Position numbers and translations under genes: made by a program. Source: Bradyrhizobium genosp. SA-3 (lineage in GTDB: Bacteria; Pseudomonadota; Alphaproteobacteria; Rhizobiales; Xanthobacteraceae). From it: 64,000 bases of DNA. The stretch lies in assembly GCF_004212635.1 (NCBI RefSeq), contig NZ_PSRT01000007.1, positions 1 through 64,000 on the forward strand, written 5' to 3'. The notes beneath the pieces are model-generated. The model was not told where the DNA came from and did no database searches. It saw nothing but the letters and a program-made list of their open reading frames with translations. Positions 36,289 to 46,345 of this stretch are shown piece after piece (the stretch's first letter is position 1; each line of letters begins with the position of its first letter).

Positions 36289-38031
36289 ATGACTTCTATG
36301 AACGACAACGGATATTTTGGCGCGAGCGAAGCCGAGCTCGGATTTCTCAAGGAAATCGTTAGAATGCTGCCGGCCGGCCTGACCGTGCAGGACGCGCATG
36401 GCGAGCTTTTGCTGGTTAACGATGCCGCGGCTTCCCAGCTCGGCATGGACGGCAGCCGTCCCTCGCCCGATCTCGCGCCGCGCCGCGAAGCCTGCCGACA
36501 GGCGCTGAGCGCCGGCCAGGCGGTCGTCACCGAGGAAGCCCTTCATAACGGCGCCGCGCGCCAGGTGCTGCTCACGACCCATCGTCCCCTCCGCCTCGCC
36601 GGACGCCAGCTCCTGATCTCGGCGTCGTCCGACATCACCGAGCAGAAGAATTTCGAGGACCAGCTGTTCCGCTCGGCCTATTTCGACGAGCTGACCGGGC
36701 TGCCCTCGCGGCGCGTGATCGAACATCGCACCAACGGCCTGCTCGCACGCGATGGCGGCGAACGTTTCGCGCTGGCCTTTCTCGACGTCGACAATTTCAA
36801 GCACATCAACGACTATTACGGCCACGCCGTCGGCGATGCGCTGCTGGTCGAGCTGTCGAAGCGGCTCGGACGCGACTTGCGCGATTCCGACATGCTCTCG
36901 CGCATTTCAGGCGACGAATTCCTGCTGCTGCTGTCGCCGATCCAGAGCCAGGAGGAAGTCGCCGAATTCATGCAATCGACGCTGCAGCGGCTGACCGCGC
37001 CGTTCTTCATCGACCATTCGGAAATCTTCGCCTCCACCTCGGTCGGCATCAGCCTCTACCCCGATCACGGCAGCAGCTTCGAGACCCTGCGCCAGAACGC
37101 CGACATTGCGATGTACCGCATCAAGAACGACGGCAAGGGGTCGGCGGCCTTCTTCGATTCCAGCATGGAGCGCGAGGCGCTGGCGCGGATGAAGGTCGAG
37201 CAGTCGCTGCGCCTCGCGATCCTGGAAAAGCGCTTCTGCTGCGCGTTCCAATCCAAGGTCGACATCAGAACACAGGCGGTGAAGGGTATCGAGGCCCTGG
37301 TGCGCCTGCGCGACGACGAAGGCGTGATTCAGGCGCCCGGCTCGTTCATCAACCTCGCCAGCGAGCTCGGGCTGATCGACGAGCTGACTCATCTCGTGCT
37401 GGCCGAGATCGTCAGGTCTATCGACCTGATCAACGAGACGTTCGGCGCGGAAGCGACCATCAGCATCAACGTCGCCGCCAAGCAGGCCGGCAATCCCGAG
37501 TTCATGCGCAGCTTCGCGCAGGCGCTGCACGACACCGGTTTTCCGCAACGATTCATGATCGAGCTGACGGAAGACGCCTTCGTCGCCAAGAATCATTTCC
37601 AGGACGAGATCCTGCCGATGTTCCGCAAGCTCGGCGTCGGCATCTCGATCGACGATTTCGGCACCGGCTATTCCTCGCTCTCGGCGCTCGCCGACATCAC
37701 CGCCGACGAGATCAAGATCGACCGCTCCTTCATCACCGACATCCATAAGCGTCCGCGCAGCCAGGGCATTCTGCGCGCGATCGAATCCTTGAGCGAAGCG
37801 CTCGGCATGACCGTGATTGCCGAGGGCCTCGAATCCTACGAGGAGCTTGCCTATCTCCAGGCCGCGACCAAGATCCGCTACGCGCAGGGCTATTACTTCT
37901 CCCGGCCGATCTTCCTGGAAGAGTTGAAGCTCGCAACGACGGTGGCCAGCGAAGCGCGGGTCAACGTGGCGAGCCGCCCGATGCAGCAGAACCGCCAGGG
38001 CTATTCGCGAGCGAGCGGGTATCGGCGGTAG
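36289..38031 (+). CDS. PAS-GGDEF-EAL protein, probable c-di-GMP phosphodiesterase
   Basis: A 580-residue cytoplasmic protein: PAS (about 15-125), GGDEF domain with a changed motif SGDEF (about 206-210), EAL domain from about 325. The EAL residues needed for hydrolysis are present: EALVRL, the Asn in INVAAKQ, ELTED, IDDFGTGYSSL, EIKIDRS and IAEGLES. Ser for the first Gly of the GGDEF motif makes strong cyclase activity doubtful, so net phosphodiesterase is the better guess. Start is ATG 36289 or 36298; no clear ribosome site. Confidence 0.9.
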   Translation: MTSMNDNGYFGASEAELGFLKEIVRMLPAGLTVQDAHGELLLVNDAAASQLGMDGSRPSPDLAPRREACRQALSAGQAVVTEEALHNGAARQVLLTTHRPLRLAGRQLLISASSDITEQKNFEDQLFRSAYFDELTGLPSRRVIEHRTNGLLARDGGERFALAFLDVDNFKHINDYYGHAVGDALLVELSKRLGRDLRDSDMLSRISGDEFLLLLSPIQSQEEVAEFMQSTLQRLTAPFFIDHSEIFASTSVGISLYPDHGSSFETLRQNADIAMYRIKNDGKGSAAFFDSSMEREALARMKVEQSLRLAILEKRFCCAFQSKVDIRTQAVKGIEALVRLRDDEGVIQAPGSFINLASELGLIDELTHLVLAEIVRSIDLINETFGAEATISINVAAKQAGNPEFMRSFAQALHDTGFPQRFMIELTEDAFVAKNHFQDEILPMFRKLGVGISIDDFGTGYSSLSALADITADEIKIDRSFITDIHKRPRSQGILRAIESLSEALGMTVIAEGLESYEELAYLQAATKIRYAQGYYFSRPIFLEELKLATTVASEARVNVASRPMQQNRQGYSRASGYRR

Positions 38032-38053
38032 GGGGCGCTCCACAATCTCGGCC

Positions 38054-38193
38054 ATCGTCCCGGCGAAGGCCGGGACCCATAACCACAGGATGAGGTTTGG
38101 CGAAGACTCGTAGTCACCAGCTCGCCCCACGACGACTGCCGCGGAGTATGGGTCCCGGCCCCCGTGCGCAACTGCGCACTAGGCCGGGACGAC
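38054..38193. repeat. Interspersed palindromic element, family A
   Basis: ATCGTCCCGGCGAAGGCCGG and CCGGGACGAC ends, CCCATAACCACAGG and GGCGAAGACTCGTAGT middle, with a GTGCGCAACTGCGCAC hairpin inserted in the right arm. That insert also appears in family F at 9290-9310, so families exchange modules. Confidence 0.75.
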
Positions 38194-38287
38194 ACCGAGG
38201 ATGGGGTCGCACTCCCATCGACCAATTCCCCCTTTGAAATTACTGGCCTTTTGCTAATAAGCAGCCAGACTTCCCGCGAGGTACGTC

Positions 38288-39724
<1,437 letters not shown>

Positions 39725-39740
39725 GTTTCGAGACACGGAC

Positions 39741-39790
39741 TGTCCGGAGTCTCGGATTCCGGACAGCGCAGCGTGCCGCTTTGTCCGGAT
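39741..39790. promoter_or_regulatory. Candidate upstream activating sequence for the sigma-54 activator
   Basis: Perfect inverted repeat TGTCCGGA (39741-39748) - 9 nt - TCCGGACA (39758-39765), followed by a further direct half-site TGTCCGGA at 39783-39790. It ends about 55-80 bp before the -24 element, the usual enhancer distance. It starts 16 bp after the activator gene stop. Confidence 0.7.
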
Positions 39791-39841
39791 GACTCCACTG
39801 AAATTGCTGGGGTTTCGCCCATTTGCACCAATTGACGCCAT

Positions 39842-39858
39842 CTGGCGCGGACCTTGCT
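39842..39858 (+). promoter_or_regulatory. Sigma-54 (-24/-12) promoter before the symporter gene
   Basis: CTGGCGCGGACCTTGCT matches the consensus YTGGCACGrNNNTTGCW at all but one position; GG (39844-39845) and GC (39856-39857) are separated by exactly 10 bases. The expected start of transcription is near 39869, giving a 50-nt leader to the ATG at 39919. Confidence 0.8.
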
Positions 39859-39918
39859 CTTCGCTCTTGCACAATGACGCGTGCTGCACACGCGCATTCG
39901 CAACCAGGGAGGACGCAG

Positions 39919-41229
39919 ATGAGTGAAGCGATCTCAGTCCATCAGCTTCAGGCCAAACAGCCCTCGCACGTCACCGTCGCCACCGCGAGCCTGATCGGCA
40001 CGGCCATCGAGTGGTACGACTTCTTCCTCTACGGCACCGCCGCGGCGCTGATCTTCAACAAGCTGTTCTTTCCGACCTTCGACCCGATGATGGGAACGCT
40101 GCTGGCGTTCGCGACCTATGCGCTCGGCTTCATTGCGCGTCCGCTCGGCGGCGTCGTGTTCGGGCATTACGGCGACAAGATCGGCCGCAAGACCATGCTT
40201 TATCTGACGCTGCTGATCATGGGCGCCGCCACCGCGGCGATCGGCTTCCTGCCGACCTATGAGACCGCCGGCATCTGGGCCGCGATCCTGCTCGTCACCT
40301 GCCGCCTGATCCAGGGCTTTGGCTTAGGGGGCGAATGGGGCGGCGCGGTGCTGATGGCGGTCGAGCACGCGCCCGCCGACAAAAAGGGCTTCTACGGCAG
40401 CTGGCCGCAACTCGGCGCACCGCTCGGCCTCGTGCTCGGCACGCTGGTGTTCTCGGTGGTGTCCTCGATGCTGACCGACGCGCAGCTCTATGCCTGGGGC
40501 TGGCGCATCCCGTTCCTGTTTTCGATCGCGCTGGTGCTGGTCGGCCTGTGGATCCGCTTCACCATCGCGGAATCGCCGGAGTTCCAGAAAGTCAAGGACA
40601 CCAAGCAAGAAGTTAAGATGCCGATCCTCGAGGCTGTCCGGATGTATCCCAAGAACATCCTGCTGGCGATGGGCGCGCGCTTTGCCGAGAACGGCTTCTT
40701 CTATATCTACGCGACTTTCGTGCTCGCCTATGCCACGCAATCGCTCGGCATGAACAAGCAGGACATGCTCAACGGCGTCTTGATCGGCGCGGCGATCGAG
40801 ACCTTCACCATTCCGGCGTTCGGCGCGCTCTCCGACCGCGTCGGACGGCGGCCGATCTACATCTTCGGCGCGGTGTTCTCGGCGCTGATGTCGTTCCCGC
40901 TGTTCATGCTGCTGGCGACCAAGAACCCGCAATATGCCTGGATCGCGATCGTGCTGGGCCTCGCCATTGGCCATGCCGCGATGTATGGCCCGCAGGCGAG
41001 CTTCCTGTCGGAGCTGTTCGGCACCAAGGTGCGCTATAGCGGCGTCTCGCTCGGCTACAACCTCGCCTCGATCTTCGCCGGCGCGCTGTCGCCGCTGATC
41101 GCGACGGGATTGATGACGGCGTACGCGCCGGCGACCTGGCCGATCTCGCTTTACATGATCGCGCTGGCGCTCATCACCATCGTGTCGGTCTACTTTGCCA
41201 CCGAAACGCGCAAGATAATTCAGGGCTGA
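39919..41229 (+). CDS. MFS metabolite:H+ symporter (MHS family), probable carboxylate uptake
   Basis: A 436-residue inner-membrane transporter with 12 hydrophobic segments. The MHS family pattern is clear: SLIGTAIEWYDFFLYGTAAAL, FIARPLGGVVFGHYGDKIGRK and QGFGLGGEWGGAVLM. Members import shikimate, alpha-ketoglutarate, proline/betaine or citrate with protons; the substrate here is unknown. ATG 39919 has AGGGAGGA upstream. It is first behind the sigma-54 promoter, and the CoA-transferase follows after 106 bp, which suggests uptake of an organic acid that is then activated. Confidence 0.92.
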   Translation: MSEAISVHQLQAKQPSHVTVATASLIGTAIEWYDFFLYGTAAALIFNKLFFPTFDPMMGTLLAFATYALGFIARPLGGVVFGHYGDKIGRKTMLYLTLLIMGAATAAIGFLPTYETAGIWAAILLVTCRLIQGFGLGGEWGGAVLMAVEHAPADKKGFYGSWPQLGAPLGLVLGTLVFSVVSSMLTDAQLYAWGWRIPFLFSIALVLVGLWIRFTIAESPEFQKVKDTKQEVKMPILEAVRMYPKNILLAMGARFAENGFFYIYATFVLAYATQSLGMNKQDMLNGVLIGAAIETFTIPAFGALSDRVGRRPIYIFGAVFSALMSFPLFMLLATKNPQYAWIAIVLGLAIGHAAMYGPQASFLSELFGTKVRYSGVSLGYNLASIFAGALSPLIATGLMTAYAPATWPISLYMIALALITIVSVYFATETRKIIQG

Positions 41230-41250
41230 ATGCCCCGATCAGCCTTCCAG

Positions 41251-41286
41251 CGCGAGGAGCAGCCTGTTCCAGGGCTGCTTCTCGCG
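41251..41286 (+). terminator. Strong stem-loop between symporter and CoA-transferase genes
   Basis: CGCGAGGAGCAGCC (41251-41264) pairs with GGGCTGCTTCTCGCG (41272-41286), with one G-T pair and a 7-nt loop. No U run follows, so it may be an mRNA 3' stabiliser or partial terminator that sets the ratio of the two products. Confidence 0.5.
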
Positions 41287-41335
41287 ATAGGATCGGCACC
41301 AACGGCATACGGTCAAAACGATCGGGAGGAACGCC

Positions 41336-43372
41336 GTGAGCCATCACCCAGCTCTGCCTTACCTGCGCAATTCCGAGAAGGGCAAGGTCGTCACCGCAGC
41401 CGAAGCGGTCATGCTGATCCGCGACGGCGATACGGTGGCGACCGGCGGCTTCGTCGGCATCGGCTTTGCCGAGGAGATCGCGATCGCATTGGAGGAGCTC
41501 TATCTCTCCAACGAGGGCGATGCGCCCTACACGCAGGGCAAGCCGCGCAATTTGACGCTGGTCTATGCTGCCGGCCAAGGCGACGGCAAGCAGCGCGGCC
41601 TCAATCATTTCGCGCATGAAGGCCTGGTCCGCCGCGTGATCGGCGGGCACTGGGGCCTTGCGCCGAAATTGCAGCAGCTTGCGATCGCGGGCCAGATCGA
41701 GGCCTATAACCTGCCGCAGGGCGTCATCACGCATCTGTTCCGCGATATCGCGGCGCACCGGCCCGGCCACATCACCCGCGTCGGCATGGGCACCTTCGTC
41801 GATCCCCGGCACGGCGGCGGCAAGCTGAACGCGCGCACCACCGAGGACATGGTGGAGATGATCACGCTGCGCGGCGAGGACTGCCTGCTCTACAGGACGT
41901 TCCCGATCAATGTCGGGATCATCCGCGCCACCACAGGCGATCCCGACGGCAACCTCACCATGGAGAAGGAGGCGCTGACGCTGGAAGCGCTCGCCATTGC
42001 CATGGCCGCGCATAATTCCGGCGGCATCGTCATCGCCCAGGTCGAGCGCGTCGCCGAGGCCGGCAGCCTCAATCCGCGCCAGGTCAAGATCCCCGGCATT
42101 CTCGTCGACTGCGTGGTCGTGGCGAGGCCGGAGAACCACTGGCAGACCTTCGGCACGCCATACAATCCGGCGTTCTCGAGCGAGATCCGCGTCCGCGCCG
42201 CTTCGCTGCCGGTGATGCCGGTCAGCGAGCGCAAGATCATCGCCCGGCGCGCCGCCCTGGAGCTGAAGGCCAACAGCGTCGTCAATCTCGGCATCGGCAT
42301 GCCCGAGGGGATTGCCTCGGTCGCCAACGAGGAGCGGATCATCGACCTCATCACGCTGACGGCGGAGCCGGGCGTGATCGGCGGCATCCCGGCGAGCGGC
42401 ATCGATTTCGGCGCGGCGATCAACACGCAGGCCGTGATCGACCAGCCCTATCAGTTCGACTTCTACGACGGTGGCGGCTTGGATGCCGCCTTCCTCGGCC
42501 TCGCCCAGGTCGACCGCGCCGGCAACCTCAATGTCAGCAAGTTCGGGCCGAAACTCGCGGGTGCCGGCGGCTTCATCAACATCAGCCAGAACGCCAAGGA
42601 GGTCATCTTCGTCGGCACCTTCGGCGCGGGCAAGCAGCGCATCGCGGTGAACGACGGCAAGCTCGTCATCCTCGACGAAGCCAAATCGCGCAAGTTCGTC
42701 GATAGCGTCGAGCACGTCACCTTCAGCGGCCCGTTTGCCGCCGCGCGCAAGCAGCGCACGCTGTACGTCACCGAGCGCTGCGTGTTCGAGCTCAGGCCCG
42801 ACGGCCTCGAGCTAACGGAAGTTGCGCCCGGCATCGACATCGAGCGCGACATCCTGCGCCTGATGGATTTCAAGCCGCTGATCCCGCGCGATCCTGTTCT
42901 GATGGACGGCCGCATCTTCCGCGACGATCTCATGGAGCTGCGCGAGCGCCTGCTCACCATCCCGCTCGACCAGCGCTTCACGCTGGACGAGCAGCAGAAC
43001 CTGTTCTTCGTCAATCTGGAGCGCTACCCGCTGCGTAGCAAGGCCGAGATCGACACCATCGCTTCCATCGTCGAGGCGAGGCTCGCCCCGCTCGGCCGCC
43101 GGGTCTACGCCATCGTCAATTATGACAATTTTTCCATCCTGCCGGAGCTGATGGACGATTATTCGGCCATGGTCCGCAGCCTGGTCGATCGCTTCTATTC
43201 CGGCGTGTCGCGCTACACCACGTCGGGCTTCCTGCGCATCAAGCTCGGCGAAGCCCTGGAGAAGCGCGGCGTTGCGCCGCATATTTTCGAGAGCGCGGAC
43301 GAAGCGCAGTCCGATCGGCGGCAGGTCGAAGGAGTCGGCGTTGCGCGCGCCATGCAGCAGGTCCAAAAATGA
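41336..43372 (+). CDS. Acyl-CoA:acetate/3-ketoacid CoA-transferase with C-terminal extension
   Basis: Transfers CoA between acyl-CoA and a short carboxylic acid. The 678 residues fuse alpha and beta halves, as in YdiF and propionate CoA-transferase: [17 protein letters not shown] at the start, then [14 protein letters not shown], and the active-site Glu in TAEPGVIGG (ExGxxG, about residue 343). Past about residue 520 there is a further 150-residue domain ([18 protein letters not shown] and [16 protein letters not shown]) absent from the short enzymes. Start GTG 41336 follows GGGAGGAA. Natural acid substrate not determinable; context suggests the substrate of the preceding symporter. Confidence 0.92.
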   Translation: MSHHPALPYLRNSEKGKVVTAAEAVMLIRDGDTVATGGFVGIGFAEEIAIALEELYLSNEGDAPYTQGKPRNLTLVYAAGQGDGKQRGLNHFAHEGLVRRVIGGHWGLAPKLQQLAIAGQIEAYNLPQGVITHLFRDIAAHRPGHITRVGMGTFVDPRHGGGKLNARTTEDMVEMITLRGEDCLLYRTFPINVGIIRATTGDPDGNLTMEKEALTLEALAIAMAAHNSGGIVIAQVERVAEAGSLNPRQVKIPGILVDCVVVARPENHWQTFGTPYNPAFSSEIRVRAASLPVMPVSERKIIARRAALELKANSVVNLGIGMPEGIASVANEERIIDLITLTAEPGVIGGIPASGIDFGAAINTQAVIDQPYQFDFYDGGGLDAAFLGLAQVDRAGNLNVSKFGPKLAGAGGFINISQNAKEVIFVGTFGAGKQRIAVNDGKLVILDEAKSRKFVDSVEHVTFSGPFAAARKQRTLYVTERCVFELRPDGLELTEVAPGIDIERDILRLMDFKPLIPRDPVLMDGRIFRDDLMELRERLLTIPLDQRFTLDEQQNLFFVNLERYPLRSKAEIDTIASIVEARLAPLGRRVYAIVNYDNFSILPELMDDYSAMVRSLVDRFYSGVSRYTTSGFLRIKLGEALEKRGVAPHIFESADEAQSDRRQVEGVGVARAMQQVQK

Positions 43373-43477
43373 TGCATGCTCGCAAGGCCAATCCGCTTCG
43401 CCGGAAGGTTCAATTGCAATGTTCGTAGTGTTGTGCAAATCGCTGTTGCCAGAAGCTTTGAATCAGGAGGGACCATC

Positions 43478-44662
43478 GTGCGTCGATCACTCATCATAAC
43501 AACAACCATCCTCGCGCTCGCCGCGGGCGCGTCCGCACGGGCCGACGATCTCAAGATCGCGCTGATCTACGGCAAGACCGGTCCGCTCGAGGCTTATGCC
43601 AAGCAGACCGAGACCGGCCTGAAAATGGGCTTTGAATACGCCACCAAGGGCACCATGACGCTCGACGGCCGCAAGATCGTCGTCATCACCAAGGACGATC
43701 AGGGCAAGCCGGACCTCGCGAAGGCGGCGCTCGCGGAAGCCTATCAGGACGACAAGGCCGACATCGCGATCGGCACGACCTCGTCGGCCGGGGCGCTCGC
43801 CATTCTCCCCGTCGCCGAGGAGAACAAGAAGATCCTGATCGTCGAGCCCGCGGTCGCGGATCAGATTACCGGCGAAAAGTGGAATCGCTACATCTTCCGC
43901 ACCGCGCGTAACTCCTCGCAGGACGCGATCTCCAACGCGGTCGCCATCGGCAAGCAGGGCGTCACCGTCGCGACGCTGGCGCAGGACTACGCCTTCGGCC
44001 GCGACGGCGTCGCCGCCTTCAAGGAGGCGCTCGCCAAGACCGGCGCGACGCTCGCCGCGGAAGAATATGCTCCGACCTCGACCACCGACTTCACCGCCGT
44101 CGGCCAGCGCCTGTTCGACGCGCTGAAGGACAAGCCGGGCCGCAAGGTGATCTGGGTGATCTGGGCCGGCGCCGGCAATCCGCTGGCCAAGCTCCAGGAC
44201 ATGGATCCGAAGCGCTACGGCATCGAGCTGTCGACCGGCGGCAACATCCTGCCGGCCCTCGCCGCCTATAAGGGCCTGCCCGGCATGGAAGGCGCGACGT
44301 ACTATTTCTATGCGATCCCGAAGAACCCGGTGAACGACTGGCTGGTCGCCGAGCACCAGAAGCGCTTCAACGCGCCGCCGGATTTCTTCACCGCGGGGGG
44401 CTTTGCCGCCGCGATGTCCGTCGTCGCCGCCGTCACCAAGGCGAAGTCGACCGACACCGAGAAGCTGATCACGGCCATGGAAGGCCTGGAGTTCGACACG
44501 CCGAAGGGCAAGATGATGTTCCGCAAAGAGGACCATCAGGCGCTGCAGAGCATGTATCACTTCAAGGTCAAGGTCGATCCGAACGTCGCCTGGGCCGTGC
44601 TCGAGCCGGTGCGCGAGCTGAAGATCGAGGACATGGACGTGCCCGTTAAGAACAAGCGCTGA
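43478..44662 (+). CDS. ABC transporter substrate-binding protein (branched-chain amino acid/amide type)
   Basis: A 394-residue periplasmic protein with a signal peptide (VRRSLIITTTILALAAGASA, then RADD, cleavage near residue 22). The body matches the LivK-like fold: LKIALIYGKTGPLEAYAKQT, a TTSSAGALAILPVAEE first-lobe stretch, and FTAVGQRLFDALKD. GTG 43478 is supported by AGGAGGGA at 43465-43472; the open frame upstream is not coding. It is first of a set with livG, livF, livH and livM, though a family C repeat separates it from livG. Its place after the CoA-transferase suggests an organic-acid or related ligand. Confidence 0.9.
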   Translation: MRRSLIITTTILALAAGASARADDLKIALIYGKTGPLEAYAKQTETGLKMGFEYATKGTMTLDGRKIVVITKDDQGKPDLAKAALAEAYQDDKADIAIGTTSSAGALAILPVAEENKKILIVEPAVADQITGEKWNRYIFRTARNSSQDAISNAVAIGKQGVTVATLAQDYAFGRDGVAAFKEALAKTGATLAAEEYAPTSTTDFTAVGQRLFDALKDKPGRKVIWVIWAGAGNPLAKLQDMDPKRYGIELSTGGNILPALAAYKGLPGMEGATYYFYAIPKNPVNDWLVAEHQKRFNAPPDFFTAGGFAAAMSVVAAVTKAKSTDTEKLITAMEGLEFDTPKGKMMFRKEDHQALQSMYHFKVKVDPNVAWAVLEPVRELKIEDMDVPVKNKR

Positions 44663-44667
44663 GTGCC

Positions 44668-44799
44668 CACCTCTCCCGCTTGCGGGAGAGGTCGGATCGC
44701 ATCGTAAGATGCGATCCGGGTGAGGGCTTTCTCCTCTTGGGGGTTCTCGCCAGCGGAGACACCCTCTCCCCTACCCTCCCCCGCACGCGGGGGAGGGAG
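44668..44799. repeat. Interspersed palindromic element, family C
   Basis: CACCTCTCCCGCTTGCGGGA hairpin, GGATCGCATCGTAAGATGCGATCC (arms GGATCGCATC/GATGCGATCC), and a mirrored CTCCCCCGCACGCGGGGGAG end. Lies within the transporter gene set between the binding-protein gene and livG, as in other ABC operons where it could lower downstream expression. Confidence 0.8.
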
Positions 44800-44849
44800 C
44801 GCAGCGTGATCGCGGATATATCTCCGTTCCCATCATTCGCCGGACTCCA

Positions 44850-45626
44850 ATGCCGCTGACCCTCGAAACCCGCGACCTCACCATCCGCTTTGGCGGCCAT
44901 GTCGCGGTCAACAACGTCACCTGCACGTTCCGCCCGGGCGAGCTCACGGCCATCGTCGGGCCGAACGGCGCCGGCAAGACCACCTATTTCAATTTGATCT
45001 CGGGTCAGCTGCGCGCATCCCGCGGCAGCATCCTGTTCGACGGCACCGACATCACGGGGCAGTCCGCGCCGATGCGCACCCGCGCAGGCCTCGGGCGCGC
45101 CTTCCAGCTTACGAATCTCTTCCCGAACCTCACCGTGGAGGAGAACGTCCGCCTCGCGGTGCAGGCGGCGAACGGCACCCATTACGACATGCTGCGGCCC
45201 TGGATGGTCCGCCGCGACCTGATCGCGCGTGCTGACGCCATCCTCGACCAGGTCGCGCTCGGCAGCCGCCGCGGCGTCGCTGCGACCGCGCTGTCGCATG
45301 GCGACCAGCGCAAGCTCGAAGTGGCGCTGATGATCGCGCTGGAGCCTGATGTCTTCATGTTCGACGAGCCGACCGCCGGCATGAGCATCGACGAGGTGCC
45401 TGTCGTCCTTAACCTGATCGCGCAGCTCAAGCAGGACCGGAGCAAGATCATCCTGCTCGTCGAGCACAAGATGGACGTGGTGCGCTCGCTCGCCGACCGC
45501 ATCATCGTGCTGCATAACGGCCAGCTGGTTGCGGACGGCCCGCCCGCCGAAGTGATCGCCTCGCCAATCGTGCAGGAGGCCTATCTCGGCGTAGCACCCA
45601 AGACCGCTGCAGGGAGTGCAGCATGA
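44850..45626 (+). CDS. livG: High-affinity branched-chain amino acid-type ABC transporter ATP-binding protein LivG
   Basis: A 258-residue ATPase of the LivG group: LTIRFGGHVAVNNVTCTFRP, Walker A GPNGAGKTT, ITGQSAPMRTRAGLGRAFQL, the signature reads ALSHGDQRKLE (a usual LivG variant), Walker B VFMFDEPTAGM, and LVEHKMDVV. Its stop overlaps the livF start by four bases (ATGA), so the four transporter genes are translationally coupled. Confidence 0.92.
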   Translation: MPLTLETRDLTIRFGGHVAVNNVTCTFRPGELTAIVGPNGAGKTTYFNLISGQLRASRGSILFDGTDITGQSAPMRTRAGLGRAFQLTNLFPNLTVEENVRLAVQAANGTHYDMLRPWMVRRDLIARADAILDQVALGSRRGVAATALSHGDQRKLEVALMIALEPDVFMFDEPTAGMSIDEVPVVLNLIAQLKQDRSKIILLVEHKMDVVRSLADRIIVLHNGQLVADGPPAEVIASPIVQEAYLGVAPKTAAGSAA

Positions 45627-46345
45627 CCGACCTTTTGAAACTCTCCGGCGTGCACACCCATATCGGCCGCTATCACATCCTCCAGGGCATCGATCTCGCA
45701 GTTCCGCAGGGGCAGACCACGATGCTGCTCGGCCGCAACGGCGCCGGCAAGACCACGACGCTGCGCACCATCATGGGCCTCTGGCAGGCCTCGCACGGCG
45801 AGATCAGCCTCGCCGGCGAGCGCATCGAGAGCCGCGCCACGCCGGACATCGCGCGGCTCGGCGTCGGCTACGTGCCGGAGAGCATGGCGGTGTTCTCCGA
45901 TCTCACGGTGAAGGAGAATTTGGTGCTGGCGGCGCGCGATGGGCCGCTGGACGATGCCCAGCTCGACTGGATTTTCGGCTTCTTTCCAGCGCTGCGCCGA
46001 TTCTGGCTGTCGCGGGCGGGCAGTCTCTCGGGCGGGCAGAAGCAGATGTTGTCCATTGCGCGCGCCATCATCGAGCCGCGCAAGCTCCTCTTGATCGACG
46101 AGCCGACCAAGGGCCTCGCGCCCGCCATCGTGATGGCGCTGATCGAGTGCCTGAAGGAGATCAAGCGCAAGGGCGCGACCATCCTTCTGGTCGAGCAGAA
46201 TTTCTTTGCCGCCCGCGAGCTCGGCGACAAGGTGCTGGTGATGGACAACGGCACCGTCGTCCATCGCGGCGAGATGGCGGCGCTGGCGGCCGACGTGCCG
46301 CTGCAAGAGCGACTGCTCGGCCTGAGCCTGGAGGCGCATCAGTGA
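45623..46345 (+). CDS. livF: High-affinity branched-chain amino acid-type ABC transporter ATP-binding protein LivF
   Basis: A 240-residue ATPase: GVHTHIGRYHILQGIDLAVP, Walker A GRNGAGKTT, GYVPESMAVFSDLTV (LivF Q-loop), signature LSGGQKQML, Walker B LLLIDEPTKGL and LVEQNFFAA. It overlaps livG by ATGA upstream and livH by GTGA downstream. Confidence 0.93.
   Translation: MTDLLKLSGVHTHIGRYHILQGIDLAVPQGQTTMLLGRNGAGKTTTLRTIMGLWQASHGEISLAGERIESRATPDIARLGVGYVPESMAVFSDLTVKENLVLAARDGPLDDAQLDWIFGFFPALRRFWLSRAGSLSGGQKQMLSIARAIIEPRKLLLIDEPTKGLAPAIVMALIECLKEIKRKGATILLVEQNFFAARELGDKVLVMDNGTVVHRGEMAALAADVPLQERLLGLSLEAHQ

Noticed and set aside
5110-38193. CRISPR array made of the dispersed hairpins
   Set aside because: Copies are kilobases apart, long and palindromic, with no regular spacers and no cas genes.
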